64,000 bases of DNA from assembly GCA_033964015.1 (NCBI GenBank), contig CM066919.1, forward strand, positions 23,365,204-23,429,203. The letters run 5' to 3'. Of the stretch, positions 50,201 to 61,500 are shown piece by piece. The notes beneath the pieces were generated by a model. The model did not search any database and was not told where the DNA came from. It saw nothing but the letters and a program-made list of their open reading frames with translations. A program made the translations under genes and the position numbers. The stretch comes from Scolanthus callimorphus (lineage: Eukaryota > Cnidaria > Anthozoa > Actiniaria > Edwardsiidae). Numbering within the stretch: position 1 is the stretch's first letter; each line of letters starts with the position of its first letter.

Positions 50201-51094
50201 TGTCCGAAACTCTTTGCAACTTTATGACTTAATGCGATTTGAAGAAAAGAGAGCGCGAAATCGCACCGGATCATTGCATCTCGTTTACACTAGAGAGTTG
50301 GAATTGCAACTCGCGCGACGAGAAAAATCGCCGCGACAAATGCAACAAAAATCGCAAGCGTAAAACCGGCCTTAAAGTACTCCTGCATAATTAAAAAAGA
50401 TAAGCACGTTTGTAAGTATTAAATTTTGTTTCTGTAGGTACCCAGTAAACGCCTCGACAGTCACCTCATACCTGAACGGGAATCCATTGTCTGCGAGCAA
50501 CCAGGAACTTGTAAGTGTAGAATGAAGAGAACAACTTTTGTTTACTTGATTCTGAGACATTTTTCCCTATGTTTTACAGTGATAATGCGATTGCGTCTTT
50601 AGAGCGCGTTTCATGTTTTGAACTAAAGCACACCTGTTTATTTGGTGTTCACGTGCTCGCCGCATGCTCGCTGCTGTACTTGTCTTGGCTTACAAAGAAA
50701 CCAAAGATGTGTTGAATAAGTGATAGTGGGTTTACTTGGTTTTGTTTGGGTGACGGGGAACCATTGAGCTGCAATTCATTGAAATTTCTCTTGTTTTATG
50801 ATAGCTGAGTGTATTTGGTCTTATTACTTTCATTTGGACCGATATTTCTTATAAATTTTTTATTCTTCCTATTTTGTAGATGTCCTAAGGTTTGATAACA
50901 GTTACAGTTGGACAAGAAACAAGAAAATTCAGTTTTACGTGGGGGTAGCCGAACCTTTAGAAGAAACGGACGGCACGCAGAACGGAAGTACGGCAGAACC
51001 AAATGGGACGGCAAACGGGTGTACGGTAGAACCAAATGGGACAGCAAACGGGTGTAACGGGAATCAAATGGAATTAAAAATTGACAGGATATAG
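41289..51094 (+). CDS. SEC14-like lipid-transfer protein (CRAL-TRIO plus GOLD), 15 coding exons
   Basis: The coding sequence begins at ATG 41308 in exon 41289-41361. Further exons: 42003-42072, 42513-42556, 43088-43150, 43253-43346, 43983-44076, 44156-44231, 45872-45891, 46600-46660, 46965-47048, 47573-47679, 48680-48825, 49755-49851, 50438-50510, 50880-51094 (TAG 51092). The product is about 432 aa, against about 400 for vertebrate SEC14L2-type proteins. Order: CRAL-TRIO N-terminal helices ([32 protein letters not shown]), the lipid-binding CRAL-TRIO domain ([40 protein letters not shown]-like VEYGGT) and a GOLD domain ([27 protein letters not shown]). The C-terminus adds a short tandem EPNGTANGC repeat. 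Family role: cytosolic binding and exchange of hydrophobic ligands such as phospholipids, squalene or tocopherol; the ligand here is unknown. One junction (44076/44156) is out of phase by one base. Confidence 0.92.
43450..43615. mobile_element. Imperfect foldback element in a SEC14-like intron
   Basis: ATTAAACGGTGGCGCGAAGA and TATGAGTTTTATTTTCG are mirrored by CGAGAAAATAAACCTCATAT and CTTCAAGCCACCGTGTAAT, around a GAGCGCAGCGAATGAGC centre. Confidence 0.6.
44457..45622. mobile_element. 1.2-kb TIR element with CCGCAAAACCGCA repeats, carrying a nested MITE
   Basis: The ends CTGAGGGGGGCGTAAGGG and CCCTTACGCCCCCCTCA are inverted. AAAACCGCAAAACCGC words cluster inside both ends. The element at 44637-44842 lies inside it. 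It is in an intron of the SEC14-like gene. Confidence 0.65.
44637..44842. mobile_element. TIR element, GTCCACACTACACCGTTTTC family, copy 2 (nested)
   Basis: Its tips are GACCCCGTCCACACTAC and GTAGTGTGGACGGGGTC. The interior is shared with 39531-39734 in the opposite orientation. It is nested within 44457-45622. Confidence 0.75.
46049..46240. mobile_element. MULE-like MITE, copy 3, left TIR deleted
   Basis: The interior and right TIR match copies 1 and 2. Most of the left TIR after CATTCTC is missing. Near-identical 9-mers CTAGCAAAT (46040-46048) and CTGGCAAAT (46241-46249) flank it. It lies in an intron of the SEC14-like gene. Confidence 0.7.
48858..49085. mobile_element. TA-flanked MITE, GACTGCTTGCAGTCCC ends
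   Basis: GACTGCTTGCAGTCCCTT with GGCGAACGTCCGTAAA is mirrored by TTTACGGACGTTCGCC and GGGATTGCAAGCAGTC. TA borders both ends. It lies 32 bp after a SEC14-like exon donor. Confidence 0.75.
49142..49243. mobile_element. Short foldback element in a SEC14-like intron
   Basis: ATGACTGCTCCCGAGGGAAA is mirrored by TTTCCTGGGGGAGCAGTCAT. The inner arms (TTTGTTTCC.GA and TCGATGTACATCGA) also fold. Confidence 0.65.
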
Positions 51095-51225
51095 CTAAGG
51101 AGGAGAAGTTGTTATATAGCTGAATCATGAAAGGAATTTTTAGACGTTTCATAAGAAATGGCTTTTATACTTCACTCTGTTTCAGATGGAATGTTTTAAT
51201 GGCAATTTGTAATATATCTATTTGT

Positions 51226-51519
51226 ATTTAGTATAAACCAACTAATGGTCTATTACAAATCCTGCATTCTGATTGGCTGAGCTACTAATGGTCTATTAGT
51301 GATAGACCGTGCCTGGCAAAACCACCACCTTTCTTTGTAAGAAAACTTGATTTTTTCAACATAAAATAATGAATTCATTGCCAAATCTGACCAACTAGTT
51401 GGTTTATACTAAAACAATTAGACCTCTCGTCCTCATGTGCTATGACATCAATAGACCATTCGGCCTTCGGCCTCATGGTCTATTCATCATAGCACATTCA
51501 GCCTTGAGGTCTAATTGTT
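51226..51519. mobile_element. Two adjoining foldback elements
   Basis: AGTATAAACCAACTA at 51229 pairs with TAGTTGGTTTATACT near 51397-51411. Directly after, CAATTAGACCTC...TATGACATCAATAGACCAT pairs with ATGGTCTATTCATCATAGCA...GAGGTCTAATTG ending at 51519. Confidence 0.65.
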
Positions 51520-51896
51520 AAATAATATAGCGTTTGATAATATAGGGTATTTAATAATAATAACAACAACACAGAACAGCGAGACCAGGATGTAAATATT
51601 CTTGTAGGAGCAATTTCCAAGGAAGCCACGGGTACTCAATTCGAAGGGGTTCAACTAATTAAAACTTTGCACAAGTGAATATGGAACTGAAAGGGCACCC
51701 CGAATATGTCTCTACTAATGCTTATACGGCTTAAGGAGTACACAGTTATAGATGGAAGTCTGTAGTAGTTAGAATTATTGGTCACTATGGTGACGTATTA
51801 TGGATTTGTACTTTAATTTATTTAGTTTATTTTATATTTTTCTATTATTATATTCTATTCTATTCTATTGCATTTGTAACAATTTTAAAATTTTAC

Positions 51897-52373
51897 AGAC
51901 TGCAAAACAATCCCTTAAATGTCACGAACATCCGTATAGAAAAGAACTTCAGCGAACAGTGGGCGTGTGAATGGTTGAAAAGCGCGTGCACCACTCCTTC
52001 ATTTCGCTATCGCCCAAAAACATACTGCACGTGCTTTTCAAATTGTCCACACATTATTCGCTTAACTTTTCTCTTCTTTTACGGATGTTCGCAATACTAC
52101 CATTCGCGTCGATCCATGAAGTGTGACGATTTAAAATTTCGCGTTTCGATTAAATGTTTCAAACGTGCACGTTTGTTGAGAAGTTGTCGCGTTTCTCGCT
52201 CGCTGATTGGCTGCAGTTTTGACCGATATTTTCCAGCCAATCAGAGAGCGAGAAACGTGACTGGTTTTCGACAAAACGTGCACGTTTGAAAAGTAAACCT
52301 TCGCGAAAAAATCGTCAAACTTCATGGATGGACGCAAAGAATAGTATTAAAGTGCCTTATTGTTTTGCAGTCT
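51897..52373. mobile_element. TIR element, AGACTGCAAAACAAT ends, with a large inner palindrome
   Basis: AGACTGCAAAACAAT and ATTGTTTTGCAGTCT are the tips. Inside, CGTCGATCCATGAAGT.TGACG, CAAACGTGCACGTTTG and TCTCGCTC.CTGATTGGCTG pair with inverted copies around 52215. Confidence 0.65.
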
Positions 52374-52574
52374 ACATTTTACAATACTCTCAAGTAATTT
52401 ATTTAATGTAATTTATTTCACCAGACGTGTCATGTCATTTTCTAATGCTTCAATTAAATAATTTAAGCTATTGTATTTCCTACTGTATTTACTTGATTAT
52501 CACATGCCAAGCCCCACCCCATGGGGCCAATCATGGGGAGACAGGGAGAGAGGCTGGAGTCCCACCTTGTCAGT

Positions 52575-52599
52575 CAGGGGCGTAGCCAGGGGGGGCCAG

Positions 52600-52633
<34 letters not shown>

Positions 52634-52650
52634 ACCCCATACGCCGCTGT
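52575..52650. mobile_element. Fragment of the GCGTAGCCAGG MITE with a 34-nt C tract
   Basis: CAGGGGCGTAGCCAGG at 52576 is followed by GGGGG and then a C run at 52600-52633. The other TIR is missing, so it is a truncated copy. Confidence 0.55.
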
Positions 52651-52805
52651 CAGTCTTCAGTCTCGGCCCCCATACAGTGTCAGACGTGATGCCTCCTCTC
52701 CTATCGCTGTCTTGATAAGCAAGTTCTACAAAAAAGCCCCCTAGGCAAAGCTCCCTATCTGCAACCGGGGAAGGCCGTACCTTGTTGCCACAGTCGAATC
52801 ACCTA

Positions 52806-53001
52806 ATAGATCTCTTTCGTTTGGGCGTAATGTTGTCCCATTTCAGATCACGTGGCATTCCCATGAGTATTCTTTCTTTGTTTTTCTGCTACGCACCGAA
52901 AGACATATGAATACGAAAGCAGCCCAAACAAAGAAAGATTATTCAAATGAATACCACGTAATCTGAAATGGACACAATATTACGCCAAGCGAAAGAGGTC
53001 A
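52806..53001. mobile_element. Foldback element, GACATTACGCC/CTTTCG ends
   Basis: GATCTCTTTCGTTTGGGCGT is mirrored by GCCAAGCGAAAGAGGTC, with CATTTCAGATCACGTGGCAT and its inverted copy inside. A related half lies at about 36000-36110. Confidence 0.65.
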
Positions 53002-53705
53002 GGATTTTTTGGGCATATCCATGTCCAGAGGAGTGGCTCGTCGAGCGAGCAGAGTCGTGTTCTTCATAGATGTTTCATTTCTGCCCAGAAATTACTCGGT
53101 AAAATTTCCTCACACTATCTTAAACTTTTCACGTTAAAGTGAGGTGCTTTTCATTTCACAATTTATTCTCAGTTGAAAATCGGCTGCAATTTTTGAAAAA
53201 ATCCCGGCCGACACAATAATTTCATAAACGGTTTTCCTGTGGTGTATTTCACATTGGAGGGACTGGGGCGACTTGCCAAAATACTTTTGTTGAAAGTCCT
53301 GCAAATGTGCAAGCGTTTCTTCTCAACATTTATAGAGTTTTAGTCTTTATTTTCCGACTAAAGTGACGTGTGTCGATGCAGTTAAGTAAAGCATGGAATT
53401 CCTTACAAATATCTAAGTCTGTGAAAAGCGAGAGCGCCGTAAAGTTGGAAGTTAACGTCGGACTTCAACCGCAAGTGTGGTCGCGTTGCCATCGATTTGT
53501 TTACAAAGTGTTTTTGGTTTTGGTTTCAAAATTTACGTCGTTTTAGTGTAAGCTAGATCACCATTGCATTCAAGAAGTGCAGAGTGACAAGACAAGGAAA
53601 CAGAGAATATATTGTGAGGGAAAGAGGGTTCTTTTTAAGCAAGAATTTGCAAATACTCTACGATAGAAAGAGCGGCAAAATACAAAGTTCGAAATCAAAC
53701 TGAGA

Positions 53706-56700
53706 ATGGCGCCAACATTGCCTGTAAGTGTGTACCGGTATTTTCACATTTATATTTAGTTGTTAGTCATGCTAGACAGTTTTTGCATAGTTGTATTTTG
53801 TTGGTCAGTTGTTGTTTTGCTTGTTTGCAGATCCCATTTACTGTTTAAGCTTACATACAAATTTAGAAGTCCAGGATAAAACTTTCTTGGATTTGGGCTA
53901 TCATTGTTAACTTTCGTTATCCACGATAAAATCTTGCATAGCATACACAGTTCTCAAATCTATAGATAGATAGATAGATAGATAGATAGATGTGTTTATT
54001 CCTCTGACTTGCAGCTGGACTTGCAGCTAATAGCTGAAAACAATTGCATCTATAGAGCGGATTTCAGATGACCATCGTGAAAGTAAACGCAATTGTGCAA
54101 TCACTAGCCAATCAGAAACAAGAGTAATTACAACTTACTGCTGAATGGTTTCCAGCCCAGCCAATCAGGAGCCGAACCAATTGGCTAGCAATTCCTTGCT
54201 TGTAATTAGTTCGCAATGTGATTGGTTGATAGAAATAAGCAGCCAATGAGAAAGCAAACCAATTGCAAACACAACGGTCATCTGAAATCCGCTCTATTAT
54301 TAATAAGTAATCAAACGACTTTGAGTTCAATTTGGGATTAATTACACTCGTAATCCTACACTTGCATCCTGCGCTTGCATTCATGTGTAAATAAGTTTAA
54401 GAGGGAGGTGTATCCCTAGCCCAAAATAGTGCTCTACAGCATTAGTGGAGCATAATACCGACAAGCTGCAAAATTCCTTGTGAGCCATCTGTAAGCTACT
54501 TAAGGTTCCTGCGTAAATTAAACCATTACACACCTGACAAGAGAGGAACTACCACGGTTCCTTTCGAAACAGGCCAATATGCGTTTTTTCTGAGTTTTGT
54601 CTCATCCACCACCTTCACGTATGTGTAAATAAGTATATACTATTTTTCATTTCAGCCCACACCAATGCTGTTCCAGTAACTGAGCCAGTATTGTCAACAG
54701 CAGCAATAGTTATGATAGCTGTGGGTGGCTATATGGTCATAGTAGTGATTGCACTAATTATAAGGCAATGCCTCAAGGTAATGGAAGTCCCATAAACAGG
54801 GCCCGTGGTTTGATGCGGGATTTTTCTGAAATTATGCGCGATTTTTTCTGAAATTATGCGCTAAAACTACGAAATTATGCGCTAAAAATACGAAATTATG
54901 CGGGATTGCGCAATATTTTTTTCCTAGTGCTGTAACATATTTTGCTCCTTTTCAACTGTTTTGTTACATGAATATAGCTGCTATTTGACTTCAACAACTC
55001 TTGTTTGTTTATAAAATGCTTTGTGATGAGTTCCAATTGCTACGCTTTACGTAACGTAACGCTACGTTTCTTTCAGGTAGACATATGTTTTCACTTTGTA
55101 ATAAAGCTTTTCACTTTCTTACAAAATAGCGTACCTTTTTCCATACCACAATGATCGTAACAACGCACTCCTATTAAGAAATGAACTGAACGGTCACGAG
55201 AGCTACACGCACACTATCAGAGCTATCGTTACTATCTCTCATGATAACAAAAAAATCGTCGCACTTGTTTGCCGTCGTTCTGTGTGTAATGCTCAAAATT
55301 ACCCCCCTTCGCGAGAGCGATCTGCAATCGTCGGAAGTAGCCACGTTTCTGTCGTGTAATGATCCGTGAAAAAGCGTAATGTGATGTGATTATGATCAAT
55401 GTTAACTGCATAAAGTCGACTGTGTTTATCGCGGTTAGCGTCCTATCCTGCTTTTTTCTTTATTTTGCAAGACGCAAACATGTGTTTTATTTCTTGTTGA
55501 CATCAGTTCCCAGCACTACGCGTTATATAACGCTTTGTTATTTTCATTTCTGTCGAGTTGTTATGACGTTTTGAACAGATGATTTCAGAATAAATGTATC
55601 ACTTTTGTGAAAACACCAAGTAATGATACCTTTTTTAATGATTTTCACAAAATTTTGGGAAATTATGCGCGATTCGGCGGATTATGCGCATTATGCGGAA
55701 AAAAGCCAAATTATGCGTTTCCGCACCAGCGCATCAAACCACGGGCCCTGCATAAAGGCCCATAGTAAACCGGGAACCTTTGCGCTTTGTTTTCAATTGC
55801 ATCTATTGTTATTCAACAGTTGTGATTGGCCTAAACTGTAGGTCCCAAAGTGGTTCCTATTCTTCTTCATATTTCACAATTTGCATCGAATTTTCAACTG
55901 CATTTTATTCTTGCGTGCCTGCAATGCTGGTTGATAGCAAGAAATAAAGGCTTTGTCTCATCTTAACAGTGATTTTTAATCCTTATTCCCCTATGCTACT
56001 GTAGATCATAGTTTATATAGTGAGATGGTTATGAAACCTAACACCTCTCTATGGTCACTTTTTCAGAGGAATCCTTTGTTTGTGAACTGTCAATATAATA
56101 ATAATAATATGTTATTTTATATCGCTGCTTCTACTATAAATCCAGCAGCGCTTTACAACTGTCACAGCACATAAGTTCAAAAATTCAGCGAGTAAGATTT
56201 ACTGTGTACTCAGATGTGTATGTTAGATGAGCATATAAGTAAAAGATTGTGCACTGTCAATTGACCCTCTCAATTGTCATTTTACATTTCTATTAACTAT
56301 GGCTACATTGTAGATGCAAGGCAACAAACATGGGATTCACTTCACTTCACTTTGCTTTATTAGTGCAGTCTATCAGAAGATTTATTTGCACAGCGCAAAA
56401 CTTGATTTCAATTCAGAGAAATGGCGATGTCCTGTCTCTCACAAAAGTTGTCAACACTCAGAAAAGTTTATCGGACTTGAAGCATTTCTATGGATTGTAG
56501 TTATTTAGGCAAATGTTTAGGTGGTAACTAAGGCCATTTTACAGTGTTTTTGTGAGGATTTTGGCAACAGAAATACAGAGGAGAAATACAGAGTTGGTTT
56601 TAATATGCTATTTTAACATTATTTAACATGATTTGTGCAGATTTTTTGGCAGAAATCGAAAAATCGCAAAACAGTCCAAAAGGTCACTTACGTCATTCTT

Positions 56701-58648
56701 GCACTGACTGTACCATGTATAACCTTCTGTAGACAATTATGATTCTTATTTTCTATATTTGTAATAATTAAAAGGTAACATTTTAAAAGAAAATATTATT
56801 TTATTTGTTCTTTCCCCAGAACCAGGGGGTGAGCCTGTGTCCTGCCTGGGTGTCAGAGTCCTGCTGTGGTTGTTGTTCGACTGCCGAGGGAGAAAGTTCC
56901 TGCTGTGGAGCTTGTCTCGTTTCCTTTGCCGAGTCATGTGACTGCTCCACTCCAACAAAAAAGTCTTGCATGGATAGCGTTCTGCCCTAGTAAACAGGTA
57001 CATTTGATTTGTAACAACTGTTCTAACTGGACTGTTTTATACCGTATGATTTTTTTGTACTGCAATGGTTGGTTGCATTTCCACTGTTAATGAGAATGTA
57101 GCATTCAGGTTTTCAACCATGCACAAGGAAATGTCACCTTATTATTTAGAGAAAAAATTAACCCAGTATTCCAAATGTAAGGTGTGACAAATGGCAAGGC
57201 TGGAAATTAATTTGTTTTCTTAGTCGCCATTTGGTGACCCAGTGCAAAAAACTGGTCGCTTGAACAACTTTTGGTCGCCAGGTGGCATCAAGCTTGAAAA
57301 GAGTAACAAAAATTTGGTTGCCAGCTGGGCACCTAACCCTGATTTGTGGTCGCCCAGGCAACCACCTGGTGGCAGTTTCCAGCCCTGGAATGGTAAATGC
57401 GAGATTTCTGAGGACAGCAAGATCAAGGCTTAAACATTCAAGATCAAGACAACCAAGATTGTTCCTCATCCTTTCTCTGTAATTTGCATTTATTATTTGT
57501 CAGAAAATTGAGATCCCAAGATAGCTCTAAAAAAATCTGAGATTTGAGAATCCCTATAAGAATGTTGCAAGATTTCATTTTCTGAAAGACCATTCACCAC
57601 CCCTAAATGTTGTTCTAGTTCACTTTTAAAATAATCTTTAACTTTTGAAAGCTGTGTGTTCCACACTTCTCCTCACACGCATTGAGGGAATCTACTCTTG
57701 GCTTTCTACTTTCATCCTTTTCCTTGTTTTTATTTGCTTTCCAATTTCTGCTCTTTCCAAGGAATCAAAACAAAACTAGACACTGAAAAAAACAGTGAAA
57801 CAGTAAGAAGGAGGGGAGAATACACTTGAAATTTTGAGGTTATTAAAAGTGAAGATAATAAACAAGTGGTGTCTTTTTTATCATCAGTGGTGCGAAGAGA
57901 ATTGTTGCTGCTGCCTTGATGCTAAGCCTGGGGGGAGTGTTGTCAAGATTGTCAAGGACCAGAATGTGGTGTAAGAATTATTTTCATAAAATGTTATCAA
58001 ATCTTTGGCTTCTTTCAAAGTCAGGTGCTGCACAAAGGATGGGTCAAGGGGGGGGGGGGGGGGGGGGGGGGGATGTCCTCTCTTTCCCATATTATATCAC
58101 TTTATTATATGATGGATAATCCCTGTGTTTTTGATTGGCTGGCGTATGAATGGGCTATATATTTTTCGTATTTAGCCCAGCTGTGCCCTGGATGAAGATT
58201 GTTTTGTGTTTCACAAGATTGTTGTGTTTCACAAGATTGTTTTCGCTTCAAAGATTCTTCAAAACTTATCAGGGAACACATAGATTTATTCAATGCATGA
58301 ATTCTGCCATATTTTGGTTAGAAAATAGCATTACATTTTGTTGACAAAACTGCCCCTCCCACCCATACACAGTGCAAATCGTGTGTGTACCCCTTCCATT
58401 TCTGTTCAAAATGATGCAAGGAATATCAATGCCAACATGGTGCCTTTAGGCGAAATTGCACAAAAAAAGTCACTAAGCCACCCTACTAATGGTAGCTCAA
58501 AAATACAAAAGGCTCTTGTACCCATTAAAAGCATTCTTCTAAAATATGATTATTTTCTTTTCTTTAGTGTGGTGAATGCAACTGTGCTTGCAACTGCACT
58601 ATTCCTGAGTGCAACTCCATTAATGCATCTGCTTTGAAATCAAACTGA
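53706..58648 (+). CDS. Cysteine-rich single-pass membrane protein, about five exons
   Basis: Proposed exons: 53706-53723 (MAPTLP, good Kozak AGAATGG), 54656-54777, 56820-56997, 57888-57968, 58568-58648 (TGA). Exon 2 encodes a short Thr/Val ectodomain stretch, one transmembrane helix (MIAVGGYMVIVVIALII) and a basic RQCLK stop-transfer. Exons 3-5 encode a tail with over 20 cysteines, often paired or in fours (SCCGCC, SSCCGAC, ENCCCC, CGECNCACNC). I do not recognise the family. The pattern loosely recalls Cys-rich tails such as I-mfa-type domains, but I could not align it. Exon 3 stops in its main frame at 56988-56990; the frame joining the donor at 56997 differs by one base. The exon 1/2 phase is also off by one, so exon 1 is the least certain. 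Confidence 0.5.
53961..53992. repeat. (GATA)n microsatellite
   Basis: About eight uninterrupted GATA/TAGA units. Confidence 0.9.
54055..54294. mobile_element. TA-flanked MITE, GAGCGGATTTCAGATGAC ends
   Basis: The ends GAGCGGATTTCAGATGACC and GGTCATCTGAAATCCGCTC are each next to TA. The interior has CCAATCAG/CTGATTGG-type inverted words. It lies in intron 1 of the cysteine-rich gene. Confidence 0.7.
54797..55750. mobile_element. 0.95-kb TIR element, copy 2, 6-bp target duplication
   Basis: Same TIRs and interior as 34314-35247, with small indels. It is flanked by CATAAA at 54791-54796 and 55751-55756. It inserted 19 bp after the donor of exon 2 of the cysteine-rich gene. Confidence 0.85.
57193..57385. 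mobile_element. TIR element with TGGTCGCC repeats
   Basis: AAGGCTGGAAA and the inverted TTTCCAGCCCT bound an interior repeating TGGTCGCC and CCAGGTGGC words. It is in an intron of the cysteine-rich gene. Confidence 0.55.
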
Positions 58649-59424
58649 ACAACTAGTTGGCAATGCACAATGTGAGTACACTTTAGATAGCTTGTCAACC
58701 CTGGGAGGTACTCCCATATATTGACTATACGGGGATGATCCACTGAACAGGGAAAGGTTTTTGAGCTTCTTGTGATAAACAGAGTATACATTTTCCTGAT
58801 TTCGAGTCCCTGGTCATAATCAGAGTATCGATTTTTCAAATTTTTGAGTTTCATGTCACTGCAACGGCATACATTTTTAAACATTTGGGCCTTTTGTCAT
58901 AAACAGGGTATGGAAATTAGCCTGTCATAAACAGGGTCACATTTTGTGAGCTCGAGTGGAACACCATAGACATAAACATATTTGTTAGAGTACTGGGTAA
59001 TAAGAAAATACATAGGCACTGGTCTCCTATAATCCTCACAAGACAGATACTTATAAAGTAAAAATAGAAAAGTCATATACCTTCATTTAGTTTTGTCTAG
59101 TGCTGAAGGAATCAGCCACATATCTGACATATTTTGCAGCTGCATGGGCTCTCTTCCAAAGGTGGGAGAGTAAACCAACCCTTCTGCTGTTCTTTCACAT
59201 TTTGGCTGAATGGCCCCAATTGAGACATAGAATTTCAAATTCACAAGCCTGGCTAGCAAAGTGTGCACTGACAAACTACTCCCAGCATAGACAAGATTTA
59301 TCTTTTATGATTGGGTCTGGCTTGCAGGCTATAGCCTAGTTCCATGTAGTCTTATCTTTGTATCTGTTGCATCAGTCGACCGTGTTGATGATAGGACAGA
59401 TAAGACAATATGGAAACAAGGCTT

Positions 59425-59665
59425 AACATTGTCATGTTCATTATCGTTGTCATTTTCATTGTCATATTATTATTGTCATTGTCAATATCATTTTAATTGT
59501 AATTGTCAGTATCAGTGTTATTGTCATATCAGTGTTATTGTCATTATCATTATCAGGTTATTATCATTATCATTATCAGTGTTATTATCATTTTCATTAT
59601 CATTATGGTTTTCATTATTATATTGGCATTACCATTATCATATTTTCGTTATCATTAGATTATGG
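59425..59665. repeat. (TCATTATCATTG)-type low-complexity repeat
   Basis: Runs of TCATTATCATTATCA and TTGTCATTGTCA variants. Confidence 0.85.
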
Positions 59666-59779
59666 TTATTGTTAAAAAAAATTACATCCAACACCTTAAC
59701 TGCATGTAAAGTAAATCTCCCATCTGGACAGGGATAAAGCATTCATTGCTTGGGCTTGCTTCCTGTTGATAAAATCCAC

Positions 59780-61500
59780 GGGAGCTGCTATAGCCCTCAT
59801 TAATAATACAATACAGACAATTAATAATAATGAAAATAATAGTGGCATAATTAGACTGAGTGCAGAACACAAACAGCCGTGTAGCCACTACACATGAGCC
59901 ACTACACATGAGCCACTACACTGAGCAGCTGTAGCTCTCATTAATAATACAATACTGACAAATAATAATGAAAATAATAGTGCATATTAGATGAGTGCAG
60001 AACACAAACAGCCGTGTAGCATACACATGAGCCACTACACATGAGCCACTACACTGAGCAGCTGTAGCTCTCATAATAATACAATACTGACAAATAATAA
60101 TGAAAATAATAGTGCATAATTAGACTGAGTGCAGAACAAAACAGCCGTGTAGCCACTAAACATGAGCCACTACACATGAGCCACTACACTGAGCAGCTGT
60201 AGCTCTCATTAATAATACAATACTGACAAATAATAATGAAAATAATAGTGCATAATTAGACTGAGTGCAGAACACAAACAGCCGTGTAGCCACTACACCT
60301 GAGTAGCCACTACACATGAGCCACTACACTGAGCAGCTGTAGCCCTCATTAATAATACAATACTGACAAATAATAATGAAAATAATAGTGAATAATTAGA
60401 CTGAGTGCGGAACACAAACAGCCGTGTAGTCACTACACCTGAGTAGCCACTACACATGAGTAGCCACTACACATGAGCCACTACACTGAGCAGCTGTAGC
60501 TCTCATTAATAATACAATACAGACAAATAATAATGAAAATAATAGTGCATAATTAGACTGAGTGCGGAACACAAACAGCCGTGTAGCCACTACACATGAG
60601 TAGCCACTACACATGAGCCACTACACTGAGCAGCTATAGCCCTCATTAATAATACAATACAGACAAATAATAATGAAAATAATAGTGCATTATTAGACTG
60701 AGTGCGGAACACAAACAGCCGTGTAGTCACTACACATGAGTAGCCACTACACATGAGCCACTACACTGAGCAGCTATAGCCCTCATTAATAATACAATAC
60801 AGACAAATAATAATGAAAATAATAGTGCATTATTAGACTGAGTGCGGAACACAAACAGCCGTGTAGTCACTACACCTGAGTAGCCACTACACATGAGCCA
60901 CTACACTGAGCAGCTATAGCCTCATTAATAATACAATACAGACAAATAATAATGAAAATAATAGTGCATTATTAGACTGAGTGCGGAACACAAACAGCCG
61001 TGTAGTCACTACACCTGAGTAGCCACTACACATGAGTAGCCACTACACATGAGTAGCCACTACACATGAGTAGCCACTACACATGAGTAGCCACTACACA
61101 TGAGCCACTACACTGAGAGCTGTAGCTCTCATAATAATACAATACTGACAAATAATAATGAAAATAATAGTGCATAATTAGACTGAGTGCAGAACACAAA
61201 AACAGCCGTGTAGCCACTACACATGAGCCACTACACATGAGCCACTACACTGAGCAGCTATAGCCCTCATTAATAATACAATACAGACAAATAATAATGA
61301 AAATAATAGTGCATTATTAGACTGAGTGCGGAACACAAACAGCCGTGTAGTCACTACACATGAGTAGCCACTCACATGAGCCACTACACTGAGCAGCTAT
61401 AGCCCTCATTAATAATACAATACAGACAAATAATAATGAAAATAATAGTGCATTATTAGACTGAGTGCGGAACACAAACAGCCGTGTAGTCACTACACAT
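59780..61500. repeat. Satellite array, about 12 units of 120-205 bp
   Basis: Each unit carries CTCATTAATAATACAATAC, AAATAATAATGAAAATAATA, TTAGACTGAGTGC.GAACAC and ACAGCCGTGTAG. It ends in one to six copies of a CACTACACATGAGTAGC word, whose number varies and sets the unit length. No protein frame is sustained. Confidence 0.9.

Larger units (their letters stand above)
51095..53705. other. Intergenic region downstream of the SEC14-like gene
   Basis: It holds the 3' UTR of the SEC14-like gene and several palindromic elements (51226-51414, 51414-51519, 51897-52373, 52806-53001) plus the 52575 fragment. From 53010 to 53705 no repeat was recognised; this part is probably the promoter and 5' UTR of the cysteine-rich gene. 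Confidence 0.5.
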
